A stretch of 64,000 nucleotides of DNA from UBA2966 sp965242505 (GTDB taxonomy: Bacteria > Pseudomonadota > Alphaproteobacteria > UBA2966), in NCBI GenBank assembly GCA_965242505.1, contig OZ251449.1:620001-684000 (forward strand), read 5' to 3'. Made by a program: the position numbers and the translations under genes. The notes under the pieces are model-generated. The model ran no database searches. It saw only the letters and a program-made list of their open reading frames with translations, and had not been told where the DNA came from. Numbering within the stretch: position 1 is the stretch's first letter; the number at the start of each line of letters is the position of its first letter. This document shows, piece by piece, positions 8,249 through 17,323 of the stretch.

Positions 8249-8629
8249 ATGTCCGTCGTCGCGTTCGATACTCACGCCGCCGTAACGGCGCTCCGGGAGG
8301 CCGGGTTCGACGAACGCCAGGCCGAAGGCGTCGTGGCGACGGTTCGCGACGCCGTGGCGGAAGGCGTCGCCACCAGGGCCGACGTCGACCGCCTCGAGGA
8401 CAGGATGGCGACCAGGTTCGCCTTCGCCGAAGTGAAGGCCGCCCTCGCCGAAGTGAAGGCCGCCCTCGCTCGCCTCGAAGGCAGGATCAAGCGCGTCGAG
8501 GACAAGATGGTGACGAAGGCCGACCTCGCCGAAGTGAGGGCCGACATCGCCCGCCTCGAAACCCGCATGTTCATCGGGATGCTCACCGCTGTCGGGGCTA
8601 TCGTCGCGCTCGTGAAGCTGCTTCCGTAG
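8249..8629 (+). CDS. DUF1640-like coiled-coil membrane protein, copy 3
   Basis: A 126-residue intact paralogue of the gene at 7150. It has the same N-terminal MSVVAFDTHAAVTALREAGF, a shorter coiled coil (FAEVKAALAEVKAALARLEGRIKRVEDKM) and the membrane anchor MFIGMLTAVGAIVALVKLLP. It is expressed behind the same duplicated upstream segment. Localisation is predicted to be inner membrane with the coiled coil exposed. Function unknown. Confidence 0.75.
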   Translation: MSVVAFDTHAAVTALREAGFDERQAEGVVATVRDAVAEGVATRADVDRLEDRMATRFAFAEVKAALAEVKAALARLEGRIKRVEDKMVTKADLAEVRADIARLETRMFIGMLTAVGAIVALVKLLP

Positions 8630-8689
8630 GCGCGCCGGCCTGGCCCGCATCGGCAGGGACCGCCGATGGCGCGGCGTTGCGGGACCGCG

Positions 8690-8803
8690 GTCCACCCCCC
8701 TCCCGACCTCCCCCCTGTTATGGGGGAGGAGTGTATATGGCGCCTCCCGACCTCCCCTTCTTCTCCCTCTCCCTTGCAGGGGGAGGGTCGGGGTGGGGGT
8801 CGC
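8690..8803. repeat. Palindromic intergenic element
   Basis: Half B variant with TTATGGGGGAGGAGTGTATA, then half A, between a coiled-coil gene and the outer-membrane protein gene. Confidence 0.75.
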
Positions 8804-8851
8804 GGCCGGAGGGAGAGGAGCGCGAACGGGTCCTCCGGCACCGGCTTCCGT

Positions 8852-9475
8852 TCAGAACCTGAAGTTGAGTCCGCCGAGGAAGGCGTGGACCCCATCGCCT
8901 TCGGCGAACCAGGTCCACTCCGCGCGCAGGCGCGTCCGTTCGGTCAGTTCGACGTCGAGGCCCGCCCCCACGAGCGGCGCCGCGTCGTCGTCCTTGGTCG
9001 TGCGGAAAGCGCCGGGACCGCACCCCGCCACTTCCTCTTCCGACTTCCACCAGTACGCGCCGGCTTTCCCGAACGGTCTGATCCACTCGGTGTCCATCGG
9101 CAGCCGCCCCACGGCCGCGGCGTAGACGCTCTGGCTCGAGAATTCGCGGCGCAAGGCGCTCCCGTCCGGACACCGGGGGGTGAACTCGACCTTCAGCGCC
9201 TCGTGTCCGGCCCACCCCGCTTCGATCGCGACGCGCGGCGAAAGCTCGAAACCTCCGTACACCGAGTACACGATCCCGTCGTCGTCGGTGCGGCAGAAGC
9301 CGGCCCTCTCGCACCTATCGACGTCGTCGCTCCAGAACTTGAATATCCCGTGGCCGATCGAGGCGCCGACGTATGCGCCCTTCGGCAGGCCCTCGTCTCC
9401 GTGGGCCGCGCCCGCCAGGGCGACCGCCAGCAGGGCCGCCGCCGCGGCTCCCGCGAACCTACCCGTCTTCTCCAT
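8852..9475 (-). CDS. Outer-membrane beta-barrel protein
   Basis: A 207-residue protein with a clear Sec signal peptide (about 26 residues, ending AHG-DEG). Alternating amphipathic strands follow (GAYVGASIGHG, IVYSVYGGFELSPRVAIEAGW, WIRPFGKAGAYWW, PLVGAGLDVEL, RLRAEWTWF). The last residues FLGGLNFRF form a terminal-Phe strand recognised by the barrel assembly machinery. This is an eight-stranded OmpA/OmpW-like porin-type barrel. Four Cys (in DRCERAGFC and at CPDG/GCGP) could form periplasmic disulfides. It lies just downstream of the RiPP enzyme genes on the same strand. A link to peptide export or immunity is possible, but housekeeping is equally likely. Confidence 0.8.
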   Translation of the reverse strand: MEKTGRFAGAAAAALLAVALAGAAHGDEGLPKGAYVGASIGHGIFKFWSDDVDRCERAGFCRTDDDGIVYSVYGGFELSPRVAIEAGWAGHEALKVEFTPRCPDGSALRREFSSQSVYAAAVGRLPMDTEWIRPFGKAGAYWWKSEEEVAGCGPGAFRTTKDDDAAPLVGAGLDVELTERTRLRAEWTWFAEGDGVHAFLGGLNFRF

Positions 9476-9557
9476 CGATGACCTTCCTTTCGCGCCTCCA
9501 GAATCCGTCCGTTCGACGGCGGGACCGTCGCCTGTATATCCGATCGCCCGCGACGCG

Positions 9558-10259
9558 TCACCAGTACAGCCGGTACCCGTCCGGCCCCGGCAGCGCGTGG
9601 CCCTGAAGCGTGACGCGCGCGTCGTCGGGCCGCAGGTCGTCGGCGGCCGGGGCGATCCGGTGCAGCAGCATCCCCGAGTGGACCGCCATCGTCCCCTCCC
9701 GGTACGGAACGTATTCCGGGGTCCTCTCCTCGCCGATCCGGTCGCGGGCCGCGGGGTCCATCGCGTCGTATTCCGCCTTGCCGACGTCCCAGGCGTGGAG
9801 CCCCGCGCCGGACTCCGGCAGACGGATGGCCAGGGTGTAGGAGACGGGCCGGGAGAAGTCCATCCGCTGGCCGTCCGGCCAGTCGACGTCCATGAACTGG
9901 AGGTCGAAATGGACCCTGCCGAGGGGCCGCTTGAACGCCTCGTGCGCCAGGAAGATGTGGAATCCCGGCCGCGCCGCGCGCGGCTCGAACGCGACCCCGG
10001 CGTGCAGGCTCTCGCCGAGCGCCTCCAGCAGCCGTTCGTACAGCCAGCCGAACTCGCGCTCCAGCAGCGGGTTCAGGGCCGCCGCCCTGGCGTGGTAGGC
10101 GTCGCGCCGGCCGGGCCCCGAATCGAGGTAGCTGGCCGCCCCCAGCGTATAGGCGGGCAGCCCCGGATACCGTTGCGTCCAGGCGTCCCGGCGCGCCTGC
10201 ACGCGCTCCAGCGCGCGGGCGCATTCGTCCGCGTTCAGCAACGGGACGTGGGCGATCAC
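9558..10259 (-). CDS. Putative Fe(II)-dependent oxygenase in the RiPP operon
   Basis: A 233-residue protein whose GTG start (10259) overlaps the LanM stop as GTGA, so it is translationally coupled to the modification enzyme. Motifs include FHIFLAHEAFKRPLGRVHFD, LQFMDVDWPDG, VSYTLAIRLPESGAGLHAWD and a distal HSGMLLHRIAP. An HxD pair followed by a later His is the usual iron ligand set of 2-oxoglutarate/Fe(II) oxygenases, but I cannot assign it to a named family. Its position makes a peptide-tailoring hydroxylation the leading guess. Alternatively it could be a small-molecule oxygenase. Confidence 0.65.
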   Translation of the reverse strand: MIAHVPLLNADECARALERVQARRDAWTQRYPGLPAYTLGAASYLDSGPGRRDAYHARAAALNPLLEREFGWLYERLLEALGESLHAGVAFEPRAARPGFHIFLAHEAFKRPLGRVHFDLQFMDVDWPDGQRMDFSRPVSYTLAIRLPESGAGLHAWDVGKAEYDAMDPAARDRIGEERTPEYVPYREGTMAVHSGMLLHRIAPAADDLRPDDARVTLQGHALPGPDGYRLYW

Positions 10260-12817
10260 GTCCGCCGCCCGCCGCCCGGCGGTTCCTCCCCCTCCGGCCC
10301 GGCCTCGCCCCGCGCGAGGCGCGCGAAGCGCAACGCCAGCGCCGGCAGGCCGTCGATGCCGGAGAGGTCGTGCCGGTCGTCCAGCCACCGGGCGGGGAAC
10401 CAGCTTCCGTGGCGGTCGAAGTCCTGGCGCAGGCGCGCCGCCGCGCGGCGGTCGGGACAGAGCGGCGGGGCGTTCTCCGGGTCCAGCCAGACCGCGAGTC
10501 GCGCCAGGGCGGAGGGCGCGTAGGGCCGCTCCGGCCCGTGCTCCGGCGGCGCCGTCTCGCCGAGCGCCGCGGCGGCCGCGCGCCAGCCCGCGAGGCCGGA
10601 GACGAAATCGCCGCCCGACTGCATCCAGATTTCGCGCTCCGCCGCGGCCCGCCAGGTCTCGGCCGCGAGCGGGCGCAGCTCCGGCGCCCGCGCCAGGGTC
10701 GCGACGAGGCCCCCGGCGCCGACCGCGTGGCCGGCCCCGAGTGGCAGGAGCGTGTCGATGTGCTCGATGAAGTCCCGCGCCGCGCCGGCGAGCGTTTCGC
10801 AGGCCAGGTCGGCGAGGTCGGGCCGGTTCAGCGCGCGGGCCAGCTCCAGGAGCGCTCCCGCCACGCCGGCCCGGCCCGAGAGGACGTCGAAGCCGAGCGG
10901 GGCCAGCATCCGCTGGCCGGTGAAGACGTTGTGGTGCGGCCCGATCCAGGTCGGCCCGCGCCGGTCGTCGCGCACCGCGCTGCGCGCGACTCCGGAGGCG
11001 ATCTCGTCGGCCCAGGCCAGCATGTCGTCCGCGCCGGCGGGGGGCGGCCGCCCCGCGGACGGCGGGCGTCGCGGGGGGTTGCCGAGCCGCAGGCCGAACG
11101 CCGAGCGCAGCGATGCGCGCCGTTCGTCCTCCGTCGGCCCGGCGGGCGCCCGCAGACGCTCCTCGGTTCCCGAGAGCGCGTCCTGCCCGAAGAAGTCCGG
11201 CAGGCGTTCGCCCTCGACTCCGAACAGGTCCCGCGAGTCGAGGCGGGTCTGGAACAGGGGCACGTCGAGCCGGCGCAGGTCGCGCGCCGCGGCCTCGCGA
11301 AGCGCGCCCACCATGTCGCGCCGGCGCGGCAGCGCGGCGTGGATCGCGATCTCGCGCCACGCGCCGTCGGAGAGGTGGCGGGGCAGCAGCGACTGGCGGA
11401 TCATCCGGTAGCAGGTCCAGGTGTCGATGCGGATGATCCGGATCGGCGCGTCGGCGAACCGCCGCAGCGTCGCGATCGCGTGTTCCTGCGCCGCCGGGGA
11501 GGCGAGGGCGCGCGCGGTCCGCAGGTAGCCGTCCTCGAAGGCGTCGAAGTGGTCCGCCGCGTCCGCCGGGTCGCCGTTCTCGTAGCGGGGCGCGAAACGG
11601 TCCTCCCGCCAGGCGATCAGCCCGCCGCCGTCGGCGTCCCGCAGCGGGGTGCGATGCTCGCCGGGCCGGGTCAGGCAGCCGATGTCGGTCGGGTCTTCGC
11701 CGTCGTGGGTCGCCACCTGCAACGGCAGGATGCCGCCCCCGGTGGGGAAGGTCGCGCCGAGCGCCGCCGCCGACATAGGCGCCTTCCCGCCGTGCCGGCT
11801 TTCGTCCGACCAGTCCGTCGGCGGCTGGACCACGGTCTCGAAGTCGATGAAGCGCGGCGTCGCGCCGTCGGCGATCAGGTTGTCGAACCAGAAGTCGTTG
11901 CCGTTCAGGGCCTGGAGGATCGCGAGCCAGCCGCCGAGCGCCGCGAAGAAGGCGTCGGCCTCTTCCCGGCCGGCGACCGGGCGCGCCTCGTGCGCCGGCT
12001 CCCAGGCGTAGCCGTCGCGCGTCAGCACGGCCGGCGCGGCGAGCGCCGCGCCGTCGAGCCGGTCCGTGATCTCGCCGACGGCGGCGGCGATCCGCAGGTC
12101 CTTCGGCTTGTACACCGCGCCGCCGCGCTCGAAACGCAGGATCGCCACCGAGCGTCCGCCGGCGTGGGGGTCGCCGAGCCCCGGCTCGATCCGGACCAGC
12201 GTCCCGGGGTCCTCGCCGCCGAAGAGGGCGCGCGCGAGAAGCGCCCTGTCCGCCGCCGCGCACTCCGCGATCCGGGCGAGGTCGGCGAGCCAGTCCGCCA
12301 TGGCCCGGCCGAGCGCGTAGGCGAGGGCGGGACTGCGCCGGAAGCGCGCCTCCCAGGTCGGCCGGGAGCTCACCATGCGCTCGTACCGGAACGTCGGCTC
12401 GAGCGCGCTGCCGAGGACGCCGGCGAGGTAGTCGAGCGGCCCCTCCAGCGCGTCCGGCGCGCGCGGCAGCTCCGCCGGCCACCGCGCCTCCGCCTCGGCC
12501 TTGATCCAGCGGCGGAACTCCGCGAAGGGACGCGGCCCGTCGTCGGAGAGGCGTTCGAACATGGCCCGGAACGCGCGCGCCCAGTCGGGGTCCGGACCCG
12601 CGAGGCGCGCGTCGCGGAAGCGGTCGAGCCACGCCTCCGGGCTCTCGCCCAGGGCCTCGGCGTGGGCCGCCATCTCCCGCTCCGACCCGAAGGCCTGCGC
12701 GAGCTGCTCCCGCCGCCGCGCCAGGGTCTCCGCGTCGGTCTCGACGGGTTCGAACGCGCCCGCGCCGGCCCGTTCCGGGGGCGGGGCGGCGCGGGCGATG
12801 ATCGCGTCGAGGTTCAA
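10256..12817 (-). CDS. lanM: LanM-like class II lanthipeptide synthetase, cyclase degenerate
   Basis: An 853-residue protein. The N-terminal two thirds match the LanM (DUF4135) dehydratase: AVYKPKDLR at about 236, NGNDFWFDNLIADG at about 307 followed by RFIDFETV, RIDTWTCYRMIRQ, and LDVPLFQTRLDSRDL. This domain phosphorylates and eliminates Ser/Thr to make dehydroalanine and dehydrobutyrine. From about residue 615 the LanC-like repeats appear (LSGRAGVAGALLELARAL, HDLSGIDGLPALALRFARL). I find neither the Trp-Cys-x-Gly nor the Cys-His-Gly zinc motif of active cyclases, and the tail is short. Start TTG 12817 overlaps the sagB stop as TTGA; a larger in-frame extension over sagB is a shadow. The gene lies between sagB and the oxygenase. 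Confidence 0.85.
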   Translation of the reverse strand: MNLDAIIARAAPPPERAGAGAFEPVETDAETLARRREQLAQAFGSEREMAAHAEALGESPEAWLDRFRDARLAGPDPDWARAFRAMFERLSDDGPRPFAEFRRWIKAEAEARWPAELPRAPDALEGPLDYLAGVLGSALEPTFRYERMVSSRPTWEARFRRSPALAYALGRAMADWLADLARIAECAAADRALLARALFGGEDPGTLVRIEPGLGDPHAGGRSVAILRFERGGAVYKPKDLRIAAAVGEITDRLDGAALAAPAVLTRDGYAWEPAHEARPVAGREEADAFFAALGGWLAILQALNGNDFWFDNLIADGATPRFIDFETVVQPPTDWSDESRHGGKAPMSAAALGATFPTGGGILPLQVATHDGEDPTDIGCLTRPGEHRTPLRDADGGGLIAWREDRFAPRYENGDPADAADHFDAFEDGYLRTARALASPAAQEHAIATLRRFADAPIRIIRIDTWTCYRMIRQSLLPRHLSDGAWREIAIHAALPRRRDMVGALREAAARDLRRLDVPLFQTRLDSRDLFGVEGERLPDFFGQDALSGTEERLRAPAGPTEDERRASLRSAFGLRLGNPPRRPPSAGRPPPAGADDMLAWADEIASGVARSAVRDDRRGPTWIGPHHNVFTGQRMLAPLGFDVLSGRAGVAGALLELARALNRPDLADLACETLAGAARDFIEHIDTLLPLGAGHAVGAGGLVATLARAPELRPLAAETWRAAAEREIWMQSGGDFVSGLAGWRAAAAALGETAPPEHGPERPYAPSALARLAVWLDPENAPPLCPDRRAAARLRQDFDRHGSWFPARWLDDRHDLSGIDGLPALALRFARLARGEAGPEGEEPPGGGRRT

Positions 12818-14190
12818 GAGGGACGGGGAGGGCCGCCGAGGATGAAGTCGCCGACCGTGCCCTCCACCACCGGATCGAGCCCCGTCACGCGGGCGAACAG
12901 CTCGGAGTCGCCGCTGCCGATGCCGCACGGCGAGAGCCCGAGCTCCGTCGCCGCCAGGTACAGGGTCTGGTACAGCGCGCCGGCGTTGCGCAGGATGACG
13001 CCGTAGGAGATCGCCTTGTACTTCCACATCACCCGGCTGAAGCGCGCCGCGATGGCGAGCACGATCTGCGGGTCGGCCATGCCGGCGGTGGCCGTCTTGG
13101 CCTCGGCGACGAAGCGCTCGATCTCGGGGGTGCGGCCCGTGATCCGCGCCAGCTCGTGCTCCGCCGGGTCGTAGTGGTAGAGGCCCGACTCGAGGCCGTC
13201 GCAACGGTCCACGACCGGGTAGATCTCCAGCTCGTAGCTCGCGCCGCCGTTCGGATAGGGGCGCCGCGTGATCTCGAAGGGGCTGGTCCGGCCCATGAAG
13301 TTGCCGACCTGGACGTTCTCGAAGGACCGGATCCGCGCCGCGCGGTCGAGCAGCGCCCCGAGGTCGCGCAGCGAGATGGGGCGGCTCTCGTCGTAGAGGC
13401 GTTCCGAACGGCGCCGCTCCAGGACCGAGGCGAAGGGCTCCCGTCCGGGGTCGTTCGGAGCGCGGGCGAGGGGGATGCGCTCGCCGGGCCAGGGAGGGCG
13501 CGTCGCCGGCGGCGGGTCGATCTCGCCGATGAACGGGAACATGGCGCCGATCGGGTCGCGGTGCCAGCCGACGCGGTGGTGGGCGTGAAGCACGAGGTCG
13601 TGGAACTCCCACTGCTCGAGCGCGGTCCGGCGTTCCTCCCCGCGCGGCGCCGTGTCCAGGAACCCCGCCGCGTCGAGCGCGCGGCGCACGACCGGCGCGT
13701 CGAGCGCCGCGAGGTCGTCGAGGCGCAGGCGCCCCCCCGCCAGGGGCGATTCCAGGAGCCAGGCGCCGCCGTCGCGCCGCAGGCAGGCGAAACGGTCGAG
13801 CGCCGCTTCCGCCGCCGGCGCCTCCGGGGCCAGGGCGGGCGTGAACGACGCCCACTGCGGCAGGACCACCGCGCGCTCGCCCGCGTCGTCCGTCAGGGGG
13901 AACTCGATGAGCCCCCAGGCGCACAGCCGTTGCAGCCAGAGGACGTAGGCGGCGGCGCGGGCCGCGCCCGCCGCCGCCATCACCGTGTCGCGGAGGCCGC
14001 CGAGCGGCGCGCCGGCCGCGAGCCGCGCGTTGGCGGCCTCGAACTCCGGCGCGTGGGGGCCGATGGGCAGCGCCCCGCCGCCCGCGCCCTCGATGGCGAA
14101 CGACGCGCCGTCCTCGGACCTTCCGATCTTCCACCCGCCGCGGATGCGGACGTGGATCGCGGACTCCCGGGTGAGGTCGACGAAGGCCAT
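12814..14190 (-). CDS. SagB-type (azoline) dehydrogenase
   Basis: A 458-residue protein with a C-terminal nitroreductase-fold FMN domain of the SagB type. Motifs are RRSERLYDESRPISLRDLGALL at about 250-275, SYELEIYPVV, GLYHYDPAEHEL, and the C-terminal NAGALYQTLYLAATELGLSPCGIG. SagB enzymes oxidise thiazoline and oxazoline rings, made by YcaO cyclodehydratases from Cys, Ser and Thr, to aromatic azoles. The gene follows the YcaO gene by 37 bp, and its stop overlaps the LanM start, so the three are one operon. The N-terminal about 240 residues are divergent and may help bind the leader. Confidence 0.87.
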   Translation of the reverse strand: MAFVDLTRESAIHVRIRGGWKIGRSEDGASFAIEGAGGGALPIGPHAPEFEAANARLAAGAPLGGLRDTVMAAAGAARAAAYVLWLQRLCAWGLIEFPLTDDAGERAVVLPQWASFTPALAPEAPAAEAALDRFACLRRDGGAWLLESPLAGGRLRLDDLAALDAPVVRRALDAAGFLDTAPRGEERRTALEQWEFHDLVLHAHHRVGWHRDPIGAMFPFIGEIDPPPATRPPWPGERIPLARAPNDPGREPFASVLERRRSERLYDESRPISLRDLGALLDRAARIRSFENVQVGNFMGRTSPFEITRRPYPNGGASYELEIYPVVDRCDGLESGLYHYDPAEHELARITGRTPEIERFVAEAKTATAGMADPQIVLAIAARFSRVMWKYKAISYGVILRNAGALYQTLYLAATELGLSPCGIGSGDSELFARVTGLDPVVEGTVGDFILGGPPRPS

Positions 14191-14227
14191 GGCGCGGTCC
14201 CGGCGGCGAGGCGGAGGGCCGGGCCGC

Positions 14228-16594
14228 TCAGATGAAGACCGGGACGGGGTTGAGGTCGGCCTCGGGCGTGGGCGTCTCCCGCCACCCCATCTTCACCGGA
14301 ACCTCGTACAGCCGGCCCGGACCGAAGCGCATCCAGAAATGCCGCAGACCCGGCACGATCGTCTTCGTCACCGGCATCCCGACGTCCGGCCGCGTCTGGT
14401 CCAGAACCAGGAACTCCAGACCCAGGCCCTCCACCAGCGCCCGGCAACGCTCAACGTCCTCCCGCAGGTCCGACGTCTCCGCCGCCGCGTAGTCCCCTGC
14501 CCCCCGCTTCGCCGCCGGCGACGGCGACAGATACCGATGCTCCGACAGCTTCGCGGTCTTCCACCACCACAGAGACTCCGGGTCGTCGTGGAGATACCCG
14601 CCCCCGTCGGTGCCCACGTCCCGCACCGCGCTCAGGTACTGGTTCAGCTCGCACACCGCCCGCAGCGCCGCGATGTGCGGATCACCGTGCGCCCCGGGCG
14701 CGAACAGGATGTCCTCGGCCTCCTTGTCGACCCGCCGCGAGACCGCCACGAACACCGGAATCCCGAGGTCGTTGGTCGCGTCCAGAACCCACAGCTCGCG
14801 GTTGAACGACGCGTAGTACGCCCGCGCACCCGACAGATAGTCGTCCCCGAACCCCTCCAGGTCCACCTCCGGCAGCGACAGCCGGTTGTACCACCAGCAC
14901 GCGAACGCGTCCCGCTCCGCCAACTCGTAGAACCCCTGAAGGATCGCCTCCTCCAGCGTGTTCCCCGCCGCGCACCCGTTCGAATCCGGACCGCAGTAGA
15001 TCACCCCGCCCTCCGACGGCGCCGAGAAGTACAGCAGCGACGTCGGCAGCCACCGATGACGACCGGCCGTCAGCGACCACACCGGCGTCCAGTCCATCTC
15101 CACGCCCGGATCGAAGCGCGCCGTCACGTAGTTGAACCGCGACCCTCGGGCGTTGATCTCCTTCGCCCGCTCGTACTGGCTCTCGCTGTACAGCATCACG
15201 TCGTTGGGGTGGATCGCCTCCCCCGCCGCGAAGTCCTCGAACCGCGCCCGGCGCCGTATCTCGTCGCCGTGATACACCCCCGAATACCGCTCCACCGCCT
15301 CGCACAGCGCGCTCGCCTCCGCCTGGTCCGCCGTGCTCCCCTTGCCCGAACTCTTGGTCCGCAGGCTGTTCCGCAGAAGGCGCAGGCTGTCCGCCTTCAG
15401 CGCCAGGTTGCTCCCCGCCCAGTACACGTGCAGCCACGAATCCGACGCCGCCGTCACCCGCATCAACTGCGTCACCACCCCGCTCACCGGACTCACCAGA
15501 TGGCGGTAGGCGCGCACCGTCTCCCCCGGCGGCACCGAGCGCAGGCCGCCGCTGTTCCACACCGGCTTCGGACTCGGACCCAGGACCACCGGCGACGGCG
15601 CGCGGTCCGGGCGATGCAGCGCCTCGTCCCCGCACGCCGCGCACTGCGGGCGCCGCGTGACCGGATGGCGCTCCCCGGCGAGATCGTACAGCGACAGCGA
15701 CAGCGCATGCCCGTGCAGTGCCGCCGTATCCCCCAGGACCACCCAGCGCGCGATCTCCACCGACGCCAGACCCAGAACCGCGTCCGCGAACGGCGGCGCG
15801 CTCGCGCGCGGAAGAACGGCCGCCGTATCCCCGGCCGTGTTGCGCAGGAAGTTCCCCACCTCGTCGTTGCCCCGCATCCGGTGCGCCAGGCACGCCCAGC
15901 ACGCGCCCCCCTCACCGGGCCGGAACACCGGGCCGAACAGCGGCCACACGCCGTCCGCCTTCACCAGGACCCACGGCGTCCCCGACGCCAGATGCCGGCG
16001 GTTGGTCCCGGCGTGCGCCTCGTCGAGATAGTCGACCGCGCGCGCCACGTGCAGCGTCGCCCCGTCCCCGTCCCCGTCCGTGGCCACCGACAGGCCCATC
16101 GCCGACAGACCCGCCGACAGGCGCCCGTCCGCGTCCCCCGACACCGACGCCCGCGCCGAACGCAGACGCTCCTCCGCCCACCGCGGAGACACCCCCGCCG
16201 AGCACCAGAACGCCGCCGCGTCCCGGCCCATCCCGAACTCCCCCGACACCACGTAGCCCTTCGACGCCAGCGACACCAGCGTCGTCTGAAGCTCCAGCGG
16301 ACCATACGTTCCCGACAGCGCCGCGGTAATCTCGTGGCGCGTGCGCGTCCCGTCGAGCAGCGGCAGGAGATCGACGTAACGCCGCCCGTAGAGCGCCGCG
16401 TTGAAGGTCTCCGAGACCAGCAGCGCCGCCTCTTCCCCGAGCGGGCGGACCTCCAGGTGCGGCGCCAGGAGCGGGCGCTCCACCGTGCCCCGGTCCGCAT
16501 CCGTGACGCGGAACAGCGCCCGCGCCGCGCTCGCGGGATGGTCGAACAACCCCGGACCCGGCGCGCCGGACGGCTGCTTGGCGGCGCTCTCCAT
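14228..16594 (-). CDS. Fused E1-like/YcaO TOMM cyclodehydratase
   Basis: A 788-residue fusion. The first about 120 residues form a winged-helix, leader-binding region (RYVDLLPLLDGTRTRHEITAAL). About 120-350 is the E1-like ocin partner, with a four-Cys zinc site from CWACL (about 231) and CAACG (about 317). About 370-788 is YcaO, including STADQAEASALCEAVERYSG, AILQGFYELAERDAFACWW and a proline-rich C-terminus (NPVPVFI) typical of TOMM YcaO enzymes. It uses ATP to cyclise Cys, Ser or Thr with the preceding amide to azolines. It lies between the precursor genes and sagB on one strand, about 730 bp (a repeat array) from the nearest precursor. ATG at 16594. Confidence 0.92.
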   Translation of the reverse strand: MESAAKQPSGAPGPGLFDHPASAARALFRVTDADRGTVERPLLAPHLEVRPLGEEAALLVSETFNAALYGRRYVDLLPLLDGTRTRHEITAALSGTYGPLELQTTLVSLASKGYVVSGEFGMGRDAAAFWCSAGVSPRWAEERLRSARASVSGDADGRLSAGLSAMGLSVATDGDGDGATLHVARAVDYLDEAHAGTNRRHLASGTPWVLVKADGVWPLFGPVFRPGEGGACWACLAHRMRGNDEVGNFLRNTAGDTAAVLPRASAPPFADAVLGLASVEIARWVVLGDTAALHGHALSLSLYDLAGERHPVTRRPQCAACGDEALHRPDRAPSPVVLGPSPKPVWNSGGLRSVPPGETVRAYRHLVSPVSGVVTQLMRVTAASDSWLHVYWAGSNLALKADSLRLLRNSLRTKSSGKGSTADQAEASALCEAVERYSGVYHGDEIRRRARFEDFAAGEAIHPNDVMLYSESQYERAKEINARGSRFNYVTARFDPGVEMDWTPVWSLTAGRHRWLPTSLLYFSAPSEGGVIYCGPDSNGCAAGNTLEEAILQGFYELAERDAFACWWYNRLSLPEVDLEGFGDDYLSGARAYYASFNRELWVLDATNDLGIPVFVAVSRRVDKEAEDILFAPGAHGDPHIAALRAVCELNQYLSAVRDVGTDGGGYLHDDPESLWWWKTAKLSEHRYLSPSPAAKRGAGDYAAAETSDLREDVERCRALVEGLGLEFLVLDQTRPDVGMPVTKTIVPGLRHFWMRFGPGRLYEVPVKMGWRETPTPEADLNPVPVFI

Positions 16595-16704
16595 GAACGA
16601 ACTCCCCGATACGCTCGGCCGCGACCGCCGATCAGACTCCGGAACCGGACAATACGGCCGCCGCGCCGCGCGTCAAGCGCGCGTCAGACACCGCGCGCCC
16701 CCCT

Positions 16705-17300
16705 GGCGCCGCGACCCCCACCCCGACCCTCCCCCTGCAAGGGGGAGGGAGAAAAACGGGGGGCCATATCACACTCCACCCCCCTGCCCACCGATACTCC
16801 TCCCCCCCCTGCCCACCGATACTCCTCCTCCCTGACCACTGATACTCCTCCCCCCTGACAGGGGGGAGGCCGGGAGGGGGGTCCGGATGCAAGGAGGGGG
16901 CCTGCCGCGACCCCCACCCCGGCCCTCCCCCTGCCAGGGAGAGGGAGAAGAAGAGGGGACGGAAAGGAGCCATTGACGCATCCACCCCCCCCCCTGCCCA
17001 CCGATACTCCTCCCCCCTGACAGGGGGGAGGTCGGGAGGGGGGTCCGGATGCAAGGAGGGGGCCCGCCGCGACCCCCACCCCGACCCTCCCCCTGCCAGG
17101 GAGAGGGAGAAGAAGAGGGGACGGAAAGGAGCCATTGACGCATCCACCCCCCCGACCACCGATACTCCTCCTCCCTGCCCATCCATACTCCTCCCCCCCT
17201 GACAGGGGGGAGGTCGGGAGGGGGGTCCGGATGCAAGGAGGGGGCCCGCCGCGACCCCCACCCCGGCCCTCCCCCTGCCGGGGAGAGGGAGAAAAACGGG
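16705..17300. repeat. Array of palindromic elements between ycaO and the precursors
   Basis: Inverted-orientation copies of the A/B unit fill the gap from 16595 to 17323 (at least three full units plus partial ones). A conserved linker contains GGGACGGAAAGGAGCCATTG. The hairpins lie between the precursor genes and the enzyme operon, where they could attenuate read-through. No coding region is supported. Confidence 0.8.
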
Positions 17301-17323
17301 AAGCGGACCGCAACGCCGCGGCG

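Noticed and set aside
10370..13006. 878-residue plus-strand open frame
   Set aside because: Antisense to lanM; composition-driven shadow.
12818..14134. N-terminal extension of the LanM frame over sagB
   Set aside because: The extension is low-complexity and overlaps the clear SagB gene; the coupled TTG start at 12817 fits family length.
13985..16858. 957-residue plus-strand open frame
   Set aside because: Arg/Pro-rich translation opposite the YcaO and SagB genes, no domain; a shadow of high GC coding.
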